In this document: piece after piece, positions 9,275-17,780 of the stretch
Position numbering within the stretch: position 1 is the stretch's first letter
Layout: every line of letters starts with the position of its first letter
Assembly: GCA_963828215.1 (NCBI GenBank)
Contig: CAWHFO010000080.1
Location: 133,693-197,692 of the forward strand
Direction of reading: 5' to 3'
Length of the DNA stretch: 64,000 nt
From: CAVTJL01 sp963828215
GTDB taxonomy: Bacteria > Pseudomonadota > Alphaproteobacteria > Geminicoccales > Geminicoccaceae
Position numbers and translations under genes: made by a program
Notes under the pieces: model-generated
What the model saw: the letters and a program-made list of their open reading frames with translations, nothing else
Database searches by the model: none
Told to the model about the DNA's origin: nothing

Positions 9275-10132
9275 TCACCGCCCCTGGCCCCTTTCGGGGC
9301 CGAGACGGCCGCGGGCGTGCTCCTCGACGAAGACGTGGGCGTAGAGCTGGGCGACCCACAGGCGCCCCTGGGCGGTCTTCTCGAGGTATCCGAGCGCCGG
9401 GCCGACATAGGGCTCGACGCGCTGCCAGAAGAAGCGGGGATACTCGTCGGCGAGGTCCGCCGGGTCCTTGCAGCCCAGCTTCTCCGCGATGCCGATCTCG
9501 CTGAGCTCGAAATAGAGAGCGGCCAGCTTGCGCAGGTAGGCGGGGTCGGCCAGCTGGCCGATCAGGTCGGCGGCGCGCACCAGCCCGGCCTCGGTGTCGG
9601 TCTCGGCATGGTCGCCGTCCTCGGGGACCGGAAACCGCGTCAGCTCGATCGCCCGGCAGACACGCTCCACGTCGAAGGAGCCGATGGCGGCACAGCGGTG
9701 GCGGACGAAGATCTTGCCACGCTCGACGTGCCAGGGAGCCAGGCACGCGTCGGTCGAGCCGCGCGGGGCGGTGACGGTGTTGCCGGCGGCGTCGACGACG
9801 TAGCGGCCGGTGCTGTCGCCGGGGCAGATGCCGCGCAGATAGCCGATGTCGTGGAGGAGGGTGGCGGCGGTCAGGTGCAGCCAGTCACCGGGGCTGACCG
9901 CCTTGGCCATGGCCCGCCCGCGCAGGATCGACTGACCGACGTCGGCGACGAAGAGCGTGTGCAGCACGTCGTGATAGACGGCGTCCGTGCCGGCGATCCG
10001 CTCCAGCGCCAGGCGCGCCGTGGCCCGGATGATCGGGGCGTGGTCCGGCTCGCTCTTGCCGAAGACCGCGCGATAGTTGCGCCCCAGCCGGTCGGCGAAG
10101 GCCTCGATCACCAGAGCGAGCGGCTCGAACAT
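9275..10132 (-). CDS. HD-domain metal-dependent phosphohydrolase-like protein
   Basis: About 285 residues. The HD-superfamily metal site is visible: a first His in VYHDVLHTLFVADVG, the HD pair in ATLLHDIGYLRG, a later His in RHRCAAIGSFDVE, and an Asp in LVRAADLIGQLADP. Such proteins hydrolyse phosphate esters, often nucleotides or cyclic nucleotides, but this subgroup has no assigned substrate. The ATG at 10132 has an AAGG just upstream; a GTG at 10138 also fits. It stands alone on the minus strand between the sugar operon and a small coiled-coil gene. No signal peptide, so probably cytoplasmic. Confidence 0.75.
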   Translation of the reverse strand: MFEPLALVIEAFADRLGRNYRAVFGKSEPDHAPIIRATARLALERIAGTDAVYHDVLHTLFVADVGQSILRGRAMAKAVSPGDWLHLTAATLLHDIGYLRGICPGDSTGRYVVDAAGNTVTAPRGSTDACLAPWHVERGKIFVRHRCAAIGSFDVERVCRAIELTRFPVPEDGDHAETDTEAGLVRAADLIGQLADPAYLRKLAALYFELSEIGIAEKLGCKDPADLADEYPRFFWQRVEPYVGPALGYLEKTAQGRLWVAQLYAHVFVEEHARGRLGPERGQGR

Positions 10133-10273
10133 CGTCACCTTCCCGCCTGCGGCCGTCCAGGGCCCGACCCGTCGGCATCGCGTGAGCCCGTCCTCGGCGC
10201 ACGGCGTCGGCTGACGGCGGGAGCTCCCTCCGGACTCCGCGCCGTCAACCGCCGACCGGACCCGCCCCCGGCG

Positions 10274-10561
10274 CTATTGGAACCGCTTCAGGGCCTCGGC
10301 CCAGCCCTGCTGCAGCTGGGCCAGCGCCTTCTCCGATGCGGCCTGCATGTCCTTCCAGGCGCCTTCGTTGGCGTCGCGGATCTGGCCCAGGAGCTTGTTG
10401 GCCCGCTCCGCATTGTCCCGAAGCGACGCGATCGACTTCTCGTAGTCCGCCTTCGCCTGGGCGCCCGCCTGGCCCATACGCTCCTGGTAGGTCTTGATCT
10501 GCCCCTGCCAGACCGCAATCTGGCCCTGCACCTGCTCGGCGAGATCCTTCTTCATGGTCAT
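10274..10561 (-). CDS. small coiled-coil protein of unknown function
   Basis: A 95-residue protein almost wholly amphipathic helix (LAEQVQGQIAVWQGQIKTYQ ... ALAQLQQGWAEALKRFQ), with heptad-like spacing and no signal peptide. The start at 10561 has a strong AGGGAGGA seven bases upstream. It has its own transcription unit. Phasin-like or stress-related proteins have this look, but I assign no function. Confidence 0.65.
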   Translation of the reverse strand: MTMKKDLAEQVQGQIAVWQGQIKTYQERMGQAGAQAKADYEKSIASLRDNAERANKLLGQIRDANEGAWKDMQAASEKALAQLQQGWAEALKRFQ

Positions 10562-10711
10562 GAGGCAATCCTCCCTGGATGAGCGCTCCCGGCGCTCGCG
10601 GTCGATTATCTCACTCCTTCTTTCTGCGGGGCGCAATGAGATCGATGACCCGGAAAGCAGCGCGGCGGCCGGGGGCCGGCCGCCGCGTTCCTTTGCTCCA
10701 GGGCTGGCGCG

Positions 10712-11008
10712 TCAGAGCGCTCGGGCGATCTCCTGGGGTGCCAGCGGCGGCATCCCGCGGGCATGCCGCCGGGCCAGCGCGGAAAGCTGGCCGCGCGCAA
10801 CGCCGATGTCCTCGAGGTCGCGGTCGTCCAGGTGGCGCAGCTCGGTGACCGCGCGCTGGTAGCGCACGGTCTCGCGCAGCCGCTCGGGCAGCCGGGCCAG
10901 CGCCGCGTCGGCACGACCGGCCAGCTCGCGCAGGCTGTGAGGCAGCGCCACCGCAGCCAGGGCGCCCAGCGCCAGCAGGCTGGTGGCAATGCTCGTATGG
11001 GCAGTCAT
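10712..11008 (-). CDS. DUF1127 domain protein
   Basis: A 98-residue protein with a DUF1127 motif at its C-terminal half (LRHLDDRDLEDIGVARGQL, around residues 55-75). DUF1127 proteins are short, Arg-rich, typical of alphaproteobacteria and linked in some species to RNA turnover and carbon/phosphate physiology. The N-terminal hydrophobic stretch (IATSLLALGALAAVALP) could anchor it in the membrane. The start at 11008 follows GAGGAGATGCA. Standalone gene. Confidence 0.8.
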   Translation of the reverse strand: MTAHTSIATSLLALGALAAVALPHSLRELAGRADAALARLPERLRETVRYQRAVTELRHLDDRDLEDIGVARGQLSALARRHARGMPPLAPQEIARAL

Positions 11009-11469
11009 CACTGCATCTCCTCGTTCAGCGGGCCGCCGCCAGCCCCGATGGGGGCAACGGCCCGACACCTGAGCACGTGGTGCGTCGACGATGGCGAAGC
11101 AGGATCGTTTTTGCACTGCAGCATTGCAGTCGGCCCCGCGGAGCCAGGGCGCCGGCGGCCCGGGTCAGCGGAAGTCGCTGGCGAGTAGCTCCGCTGTCAC
11201 AAGACTTTCATGGCCTTGCGCCGATCTTGAAGGCGGCCTTGCGGGGCGGGGCCGCACCTGCCCGTCGGCGCCGCGATCGCGCCGATTTCTGTTGCATTGC
11301 AGCATGCCGAGCACCCCCCCGCTCGCGAGGCCAGCTTCACAGGTCCTGCCCGTGGTCGAAAAGGAGACGGGGGTGTCACATCCCGAGACGTGACGCCCCC
11401 GTCGCGCTATCCCGCGCTCATCCGCAAACGACCGGACGAGACGATGCCGGACGCACCTGCCGGCCCGGC
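11009..11469. other. intergenic region between DUF1127 gene and sedolisin gene
   Basis: No convincing gene. It holds the start region of the DUF1127 gene, two similar GCATTGCAG-containing patches near 11120 and 11298 (one is the imperfect palindrome CTGCAGCATTGCAG), and the hairpin at 11369-11400. Confidence 0.4.
11369..11400 (-). terminator. terminator-like hairpin after the sedolisin gene
   Basis: GGGGGTGTCA (11369-11378) pairs with TGACGCCCCC (11391-11400), ten pairs with one G-T, around a 12-base loop. It lies ~70 bases beyond the stop of the minus-strand S53 gene, and in that direction is followed by a T-rich stretch. Confidence 0.55.
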
Positions 11470-13080
11470 TCAGGCCACCGGCGACTGGGCCTGCAGCGCC
11501 TCGAGCAGGGCCGTCCCGTCGGGGCTGCCGAGTCCCGTGCAGGCATCCCATCCGTCTCCGGCCTTGTACGGCTTGCCCGCGTGCGAGATGTCGTTGTCGC
11601 CTTGCCGAATGTCGCGGAACGCGCCCGCCGGCAGACCGTAGAGGACAGGGTTCAGGTACCCGACCGGGCGACCGAGCTTCTCGTTCAGTCGAGCGGCGAG
11701 GCCCGCCCAGAGCGGTGCCACGGCGCTCGTGCCGCCGATGACCCCGTCACGCCCGTCGACACGGACCACGTAGCCGGTGAGCGGATCGGCGTCGCCGGCC
11801 ACATCGGGAACGCCGCGTCCAGCCCTGCCGCTCGGGCTCGACGGCACGCTGGCCGCGCTCTGCCAGGCCGGCAGGTCGAAGACATCGCTGACGCCGCCGC
11901 CGGTGGCGCCGTCCTGCCGCCCCTCGTTCCAGACCACCTCGCTCGTGATCGTGCCGTTGGCGGCCTCCAGCCGCGTGCCGCCGCAGGCCAGGGCGAAGGG
12001 GCTCGAGGCCGGGAAGTCGACGTGCAGCTTGCCGTCGTCCTGGGACTCGTCGCGGATATCGGAGGAGCCGTCGTCGCCGGCCGCAGCGCACACCGTGACC
12101 CCGAGCGCCGCCGCATCCTGGAAGAGCGAATCCATGGCCGACATGGCCTGCCCGGTCCACGCGATCTCGGGGCCGCCCCAGCTGATCGACACGATCGAGG
12201 GGTTGCGCCGCGTGTCGTGGATCGCGGTGGCGATCGCATCGTAGAAGCCCTGGTCCGTGTTCGGCCCGAAATAGACGGCGATGCGCGCGTCGGGAGCGAC
12301 AGCGCCCACCACCTCGATGTCGAGGTCGACCTCGCCGTCGGCATCGTCGCCCGGATGATTGCCGCCGCCGTCCACGCCGACCGCCACGACCGAGGGCGGC
12401 TCGACTCCGAGTTGCCTGAAGTAGGTCTTGAGATCGCGCGAATGGTAGCCGCCGCCGAGCTCGATGATCGCGACGGTCTGCCCCTTGCCGGTCGCATCGC
12501 CCGGAAAGCCATAGAGCTTCGCGAGCTCGACCGGGGTGAAGCTGCGCGCCGGCGCGGCATGGGGCCTGACACCCCCTCTCGCGTGGCGGAACTGGGCCCG
12601 TGCCTGGCGTCGGTTGTCGAGGCCGAGGACAGCCTCGACGACGGGCGCGATGTCATCGGGCACGTGGACCTCGCCGGTACGGCCGCGGTACTCGCCGCCG
12701 GCATGCTCCCAACGGCCGAGGAAGACGCCGAACGTCTGGCTCATCGCCGCCACGGTGCCCGACAGCACCACCCGACGCTGGGCCGGCTCCACGAGGTCGA
12801 CATTCAGCTCGTGCTCATGAGCGAACGCCTCGACCTTGGCGATGTCCTCGGGCGAGGCGCCGTAGGTGGCGGCGAACTGCTCGCGCGGGAGCGGCTGCCG
12901 CTCGCCGCCTGCGGTGCCGCTCAGATGCGCCGCGAGGCCGCCGGCCTCGGGCCGCCGGCGCAGGACCAGCGTCACGGTGATCTTCTCATTGGGGTCGACC
13001 GGACCGACCAGCCGCGCCCCAGGTACCGGGGCACGCCCGCTACCTGAGACGGACCGCCGAACCTTCGCTTGCTCTGACAT
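11470..13080 (-). CDS. S53-family (sedolisin/kumamolisin-like) serine-carboxyl peptidase
   Basis: A 536-residue peptidase with a pro-kumamolisin-type N-terminal prodomain (about residues 30-170) and an S53 catalytic domain (about 190-530). The Ser-Glu-Asp triad is intact: Glu250 and Asp254 in GEVDLDIEV, and Ser452 in GGTSAVAP; the oxyanion Asp lies in AAAGDDGSSD. An acid-active endopeptidase is expected. Unusually, no signal peptide is visible at the start (MSEQAKVRRSVSGSGRAP), whereas most characterised sedolisins are secreted; export by another route or an intracellular role are both open. It has its own transcription unit with a hairpin after the stop. The 400 bases upstream show no gene. 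Confidence 0.92.
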   Translation of the reverse strand: MSEQAKVRRSVSGSGRAPVPGARLVGPVDPNEKITVTLVLRRRPEAGGLAAHLSGTAGGERQPLPREQFAATYGASPEDIAKVEAFAHEHELNVDLVEPAQRRVVLSGTVAAMSQTFGVFLGRWEHAGGEYRGRTGEVHVPDDIAPVVEAVLGLDNRRQARAQFRHARGGVRPHAAPARSFTPVELAKLYGFPGDATGKGQTVAIIELGGGYHSRDLKTYFRQLGVEPPSVVAVGVDGGGNHPGDDADGEVDLDIEVVGAVAPDARIAVYFGPNTDQGFYDAIATAIHDTRRNPSIVSISWGGPEIAWTGQAMSAMDSLFQDAAALGVTVCAAAGDDGSSDIRDESQDDGKLHVDFPASSPFALACGGTRLEAANGTITSEVVWNEGRQDGATGGGVSDVFDLPAWQSAASVPSSPSGRAGRGVPDVAGDADPLTGYVVRVDGRDGVIGGTSAVAPLWAGLAARLNEKLGRPVGYLNPVLYGLPAGAFRDIRQGDNDISHAGKPYKAGDGWDACTGLGSPDGTALLEALQAQSPVA

Positions 13081-13479
13081 GGATTCCGCTCCTCGAGAGG
13101 CCAGGGAGACTCTGTCTTGGACTAGAGACGCACAGGGTGCCGGAGACGGCGGGTGTCATCGGTGAGCCGCAGCTCGATCACGGCGCGTTGGACCGTGGCT
13201 GCGAACGCAGCGGTGTGTCGCCCCGAGGGCCCCGGACCGCGATTCGAGCGCTGCCGACCCGCCCTTCGATACCGCCGATCCCGGCAGTCACGAGCCAGAC
13301 AGCAGCGCCCGATGAACTCTCCGCCCCGGATGCGAGGCGGCCTATGACATTTATCACCGTCTCGCCCAGGGAACCGAGCCGAGCGCGACACGGGCCATCG
13401 CGGCGTCGGGCCGGACGGGCCGCGCCTCGCCTCGACCGCGGTCGCAGTGGCCGGCTGTCGCGGGACCGGAGCTCCCGGA
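13081..13479. other. intergenic region, no gene seen
   Basis: It separates the sedolisin gene from the alcohol dehydrogenase gene. I see no supported coding frame, RNA gene or clear hairpin; it should hold the sedolisin promoter. Confidence 0.4.
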
Positions 13480-14499
13480 TCAGCCGCCCATCGTCAGGAC
13501 GACCCGGAACCGCGCCGCGCCGCTCATCATCCGCTCATAGGCCGCGGCCGCCTGCTCGAGCGCGAACGTCTCGATCATCGGCGCCACCTTGGTGAGCGCG
13601 CTGAAGGCGAGCGTATCCTCGGAGTCGGCGGCGACGCCGGAGGGCCAGCCCTGGACCGAGGTGCGCTTGAGGATGAGCTGGAACGGCGAGACCTCGATCG
13701 GCTCGGCCGACGCTCCGACCACCAGCAGCTTGCCGTCGACGCCCAGCCCGTCGATCACGGCACTCATCGCCTTGGCGCTCGTCACCGTCGCGAGGATGAC
13801 GCGCGCACCGCCGCGCGCCGACAGGGCGGCCGCCACGTCGTCTGCCTGGCTGTCGAGATAGCGGCTGGCGCCGAGCTTGAGCGCCAGGTCCTTCTTGTCC
13901 TGGCCGCGGGCGATGGCGACCGTCTCGAAGCCCATCCGGGCCGCGAACTGCACCGCCAGATGGCCGAGGCCGCCGATGCCGAGGACAGCCACGAGATCGC
14001 CGGCGATGGCGCCGCTGTGGCGCAGCGCGTTGAAGGTGGTGATGCCGGCGCAGAGCAGCGGTGCCGCGTCCACCGCGGCCAGATCGTCCGGGATCAGCGC
14101 CAGCGCCTGCGTCGGCGCTATCATGTACTCCGCGTAGCCGCCGTCATAGCTGATGCCCGGGATGCGCAGGTAGCGGCAGGTGACGAAGTCGCCGCGCCGG
14201 CAGCGGTCGCACCGGCCGCAATGGCCGCCATGCCAGCCCACGCCCACCCGCTGCCCGACCGCCCAGGGCTCGGCACCGGACCCCAACGCGTCGATGCGCC
14301 CCGCCACCTCGTGGCCCGGCACGATCGGATAGCCGATACCGGGAAAGGAGCCCTCCTTGGTGAACACGTCGCTGTGGCAGACACCGCAGGCCTCGACCCG
14401 GATCCGTACCTCGCCGTTGCCGGGGCTCGGCATGTCCCGCTCGACCAGCTCCAGCGGACCTCCGGGCCGGCTCACCTGCACCACCCTCATGCGCGCCAT
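13480..14499 (-). CDS. zinc-dependent alcohol dehydrogenase (medium-chain family)
   Basis: A 339-residue zinc MDR dehydrogenase. The catalytic zinc site is seen in ACGVCHSDVF (Cys) and PGHEVAGRI (His-Glu). The structural zinc site is GHCGRCDRCRRGDFVTC (four Cys). The NAD-binding loop is GIGGLGHLAVQFAARMG. The C-terminal region FRVVLTMGG is normal, so the protein is complete. It oxidises alcohols or reduces aldehydes; the class 1 Adh-like layout does not tell the substrate. It lies ~120 bases downstream of the quinone-oxidoreductase-like gene on the same strand, so the two may be co-expressed. Confidence 0.9.
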   Translation of the reverse strand: MARMRVVQVSRPGGPLELVERDMPSPGNGEVRIRVEACGVCHSDVFTKEGSFPGIGYPIVPGHEVAGRIDALGSGAEPWAVGQRVGVGWHGGHCGRCDRCRRGDFVTCRYLRIPGISYDGGYAEYMIAPTQALALIPDDLAAVDAAPLLCAGITTFNALRHSGAIAGDLVAVLGIGGLGHLAVQFAARMGFETVAIARGQDKKDLALKLGASRYLDSQADDVAAALSARGGARVILATVTSAKAMSAVIDGLGVDGKLLVVGASAEPIEVSPFQLILKRTSVQGWPSGVAADSEDTLAFSALTKVAPMIETFALEQAAAAYERMMSGAARFRVVLTMGG

Positions 14500-14620
14500 G
14501 GCGCCCTCCCTCGCCTGTGATCAGCCGCCGACCGACTTTTTCCGAGTATAGGGCTCGAGGAGCTTCTCGCCCATGTCACGCCCTGGCCGGAAGGCTCGCA
14601 GCTCTGCGCTCGGAACGCGG

Positions 14621-15667
14621 CTACGGCGCGTGCTGCGGCGCGGCCGGCTCGTCGCTCACCTTGACCAGGAGCTTGCCGAAGTTCCGGCCCTCGAGGAGGC
14701 CGATGAAGGCACGCGGAGCATTGTCGAGGCCCTTGACGACATCCTCCTTGTACTTCATGCGACCATCGCGGATCCATTGCGCGACGTCGCGCTCGAAGTC
14801 CCGACGCATGGCGGCAAGGTCCGAGACGATCATGCCCTCGATATGGAGGCGCTTCGTCAGGATCGTGCGCATCACGAGCGGCGTGCGATCGGGCCCTTCC
14901 GGCAACGCCTTCAGATTGTACCAGGCGATGGTGCCGATCACCGGGATGCGGGCGTGGAGGTTGAGGATCGGCAGCACGGCCCAGAAGGGCTCGCCGCCGG
15001 TGAGCTCGACATAGACATCGACACCGTCGGGACAGGCGTCCTTCAGGCGGGCGGCCAGATCCGGCTCGCTGCGGTCGAGGCAGCGGTCGAAACCCAGCTC
15101 CGCCTCGACATAGCGGCATTTCTCCGCCCCGCCCGCGATGCCGACGACCCGGCAGCCCTCGAGCCTGGCGATCTGCCCGGCGACGGCGCCGACCGCACCG
15201 GAGGCGGCGCTGACCACCACGGTCTCTCCGGGCTTCGGCTTGCCGATGCCGAGGAGGCCCGTATAGGCGGTCATCCCCGGCATGCCGAGGACGCCGAGCG
15301 CGGTCGAGAGCGGCGCGGCGGTGGGATCGATCTTCCTGAGCTTGTCCCCGGCCAGGACGAAGTGGCTCTGCCAGCCGCCGTGGCCGGCCACGATATCGCC
15401 CCGGGCGAGGCCCTCGCTGCGGGACTCCAGGACCTCGCCCACGGCCTCGCCCGTCATCGGCTCGTCGAGCCCGACGGGCGCCGCATAGGAAGGCCCCTCG
15501 TTCATGCGGCCCCGCATATAGGGGTCGAGCGAGAGCCATATCGTACGAACCAGCGCCTCGCCTGGCCCGGGCGAAGGCCGGGCCGCCGTCTCGAGGCGGA
15601 AATCCTCGACCACCGGGGCTCCCTGCGGACGGCGGGCGAGGACGATGCGGTGGAGCGTCTCGGCCAT
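14621..15667 (-). CDS. NADP-dependent oxidoreductase, CurA/prostaglandin-reductase type
   Basis: A 348-residue zinc-free MDR enzyme of the leukotriene B4 dehydrogenase/CurA group that reduces alpha,beta-unsaturated carbonyls with NADPH. Motifs: LSLDPYMRGRMNEGPSY near residue 45, GMTAYTGLLGIGKPKPGETV, the nucleotide loop SAASGAVGAVAGQIARLEG and the late GRNFGKLLVKVSDE. The ATG at 15667 has GGGAGA ten bases upstream. The family normally has ~335-345 residues, so it is full length. It is transcribed away from the S8 peptidase gene across a 420-base region. Confidence 0.9.
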   Translation of the reverse strand: MAETLHRIVLARRPQGAPVVEDFRLETAARPSPGPGEALVRTIWLSLDPYMRGRMNEGPSYAAPVGLDEPMTGEAVGEVLESRSEGLARGDIVAGHGGWQSHFVLAGDKLRKIDPTAAPLSTALGVLGMPGMTAYTGLLGIGKPKPGETVVVSAASGAVGAVAGQIARLEGCRVVGIAGGAEKCRYVEAELGFDRCLDRSEPDLAARLKDACPDGVDVYVELTGGEPFWAVLPILNLHARIPVIGTIAWYNLKALPEGPDRTPLVMRTILTKRLHIEGMIVSDLAAMRRDFERDVAQWIRDGRMKYKEDVVKGLDNAPRAFIGLLEGRNFGKLLVKVSDEPAAPQHAP

Positions 15668-16088
15668 GGCTGGCGTGTCTCCCTTCGACGAGGCTCTCAT
15701 GGCGCCGGACACGGGCGCGGACCCCGATGTGAGCGCATAGAGCTACTCGAGGGGATCGTCGAGGCCCCCGGATGGCGGCCGGCGTAGGGCAGGCCGACAC
15801 GGCGAGGGCACCGGAAGCACCGACCGCCACAGAGATCCGACGGAGCCGACGCTGGCCGGTGACGAATGTCACTGTGGCGCGCCGAGCCGACCGTGTAGGT
15901 TCCACCCAGAGGTGGCACGACGGCGAGCCGGGGTCACCAGGAGCGTGATCCTGTCCGGCGGAGGTCGGGCGCGGATGGCCCCGCAGCTTTCCGGGACTCG
16001 CCGGGCCCGGGCGACGTCTGCGGGCTCCGGTGCGGCAGCCCGCGGGCCGGGACAAGGCGGCAGCCGAGCCGTCGACGGGGAGGGGCTA
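15668..16088. promoter_or_regulatory. divergent promoter region with CRP/FNR-like inverted repeat
   Basis: This region separates the divergent oxidoreductase and S8 peptidase genes. GTGA-N6-TCAC is present at 15859-15872, the half-site spacing used by CRP/FNR-family regulators. The S8 gene start at 16089 has a GGGGAGGGG ribosome site. No gene is convincing here. Confidence 0.4.
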
Positions 16089-17780
16089 ATGGCGAGCGCT
16101 GAGGGACTGCTGGTGAAGGTGGCCGGGGACGGCAAGGCCTTCGCGAAGGCCGCCCCCCGGGCCTTCGGCGCCGCCCCGGTCACGATCGAGCCGATCCTGT
16201 CCGTGCCGGCCCGGGCGGCGGCGAGGGCCCAGGGCCTCGCGGCCGCGCCGCCGTCGACCTGGCTGCGTGTCCGGGCCGCGGCGCCGGACGCGGGCAATCC
16301 CTGGGACCGGGCCCACGCCCTTCTGGCGCCCGGCCAGCCTTTCGCGGCGGCCGGCGGCCAGGCCGTCCTGGCGGTGGAGCCCGATCTCGAGCAGGGCTGG
16401 CTCTATCACGAGCCCTCTCCGGGCGGCGGCGAGCACGCGGTCGCCGCGAGCAGGGCCGAGTTCTGCGCCTTCGACGACCAGGACACCGGCGGCGGCAGGG
16501 CCCAGGGGCCGGGGCTGGACTGGAACTTCAAGGACGCTTTCAGCCAGCTCGGCTCGGCCCGCAACCAGGTCGGCGACAAGCAGAAAAAGATCCTCATCGC
16601 CCATCTCGACACGGGCTTCGACCCCGGCCACGTCACCAAGCCCGCCAATCTCTGCCTCGAGCTGCAGCGCAATTTCGTCCAGGGCGAGGGCGATCCCGGC
16701 GACGCCACCGACCATACGCCGCCGGGCAACACGCTGACGGCCAATCGCGGCCACGGCACGGCCACGCTCTCTCTGCTGGCCGGCAACAAGCTCGACGGCA
16801 CCTCGCCGGGCTGGGCCGGATTCCAGGACTATGTGGGCGGTGCCCCGCTCGCCCGGGTCATCCCGGTGCGCATCGCCGACTGGGTGGTGCGGCTGACCAC
16901 CGGCACCATGGTCCAGGGCTTCGGCTATGCGCAGCAGCAGGGCGCCCATGTCCTGTCCATGAGCATGGGCGGCCTCTCGTCCCAGGCGGTGGTCGATGCC
17001 GTGAACCTCGCCTACGACAGCGGACTGGTGATGGTCACCGCCGGCGGCAACAACATCGCCTACGTGCCCAGCCCCAAGTCGATCGTGTTCCCGGCGCGCC
17101 TGAAGCGGGTCCTCGCGGCCTGCGGCGTCATGGCCGACGGGCGTGCCTATGCCGGCCTGTCGGCCGGCACCATGCAGGGCAACTACGGCCCCGCCGACAA
17201 GATGGGCACGGCGCTCGGCGCCTACACGCCGAACGTGCCCTGGGCGCAGATCGACTGCGGCAAGGTCGTCGACATGAACGGCGCCGGGACCTCGGCGGCC
17301 ACGCCCCAGATCGCGGCGGCGGCGGCCCTCTGGCTCGCCGAGCATTGGGACGCGGTCAGCGCCTATTCCCAGCCCTGGATGCGCATCGAGGCGGTGCGCC
17401 ATGCCCTCTTCGCCTCCGCGCAGAAATCGACCCCGCGGATGAACGAGGCGGAGACGCTCGAGAAGATCGGCCAGGGCGTGATGCAGGCCGAGGCGGCGCT
17501 GGCGATCCAGCCGCCGGCCGAGAGCACGCTCACCAGGCTGCCGCCGGCCGAGGCTTCCTGGGCCTGGGCCGATCTCCTCTTCGGGGGCGGCGTGAGCTTC
17601 GCCGCGGGGCAGCCCATGGCACCGGCCCGGCGGACCATGCTGGCGCTCGAGCTGACCCAGATGGCGCAGCGCATCCAGGCGGTCGACGAGGCCATCGACG
17701 ATCCGGGCCGGCCGCCGGAGGAGATTCCCGCCACGGCCCGCAACCGCTACCTCGAGGCGGCGCTCGACGAGGGCAGACCC
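16089..17780 (+). CDS. S8 (subtilisin-like) serine peptidase, N-terminal part of a probable fusion protein
   Basis: The first ~564 residues of what is probably one 1225-residue protein. Residues 1-~160 form a domain I do not recognise. The S8 domain follows, with Asp174 in IAHLDTGFDPGH, His222 in NRGHGTATLSLLAG, Asn in TAGGNNIAY and Ser402 in GAGTSAATPQIA, so the catalytic triad is complete. There is no signal peptide (MASAEGLLVKVAGDGKAFAK), so a cytoplasmic enzyme is expected. After ~residue 560 this frame stays open with unnatural Arg/Pro-rich sequence. Removing one C from the run at 17778-17780 joins it smoothly to the metallopeptidase frame. It starts the plus-strand cluster S8 - gluzincin - metallo-beta-lactamase fold. 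Confidence 0.85.

Noticed and set aside
11100..11320. GCATTGCAG patches as a regulatory repeat pair
   Set aside because: Only two imperfect copies ~180 bases apart; too weak to annotate as an operator.
16560..16600. CRISPR-like or other short repeats anywhere in the window
   Set aside because: No regularly spaced repeats with unique spacers were seen; the only repeat ladders are the IS21 ends.
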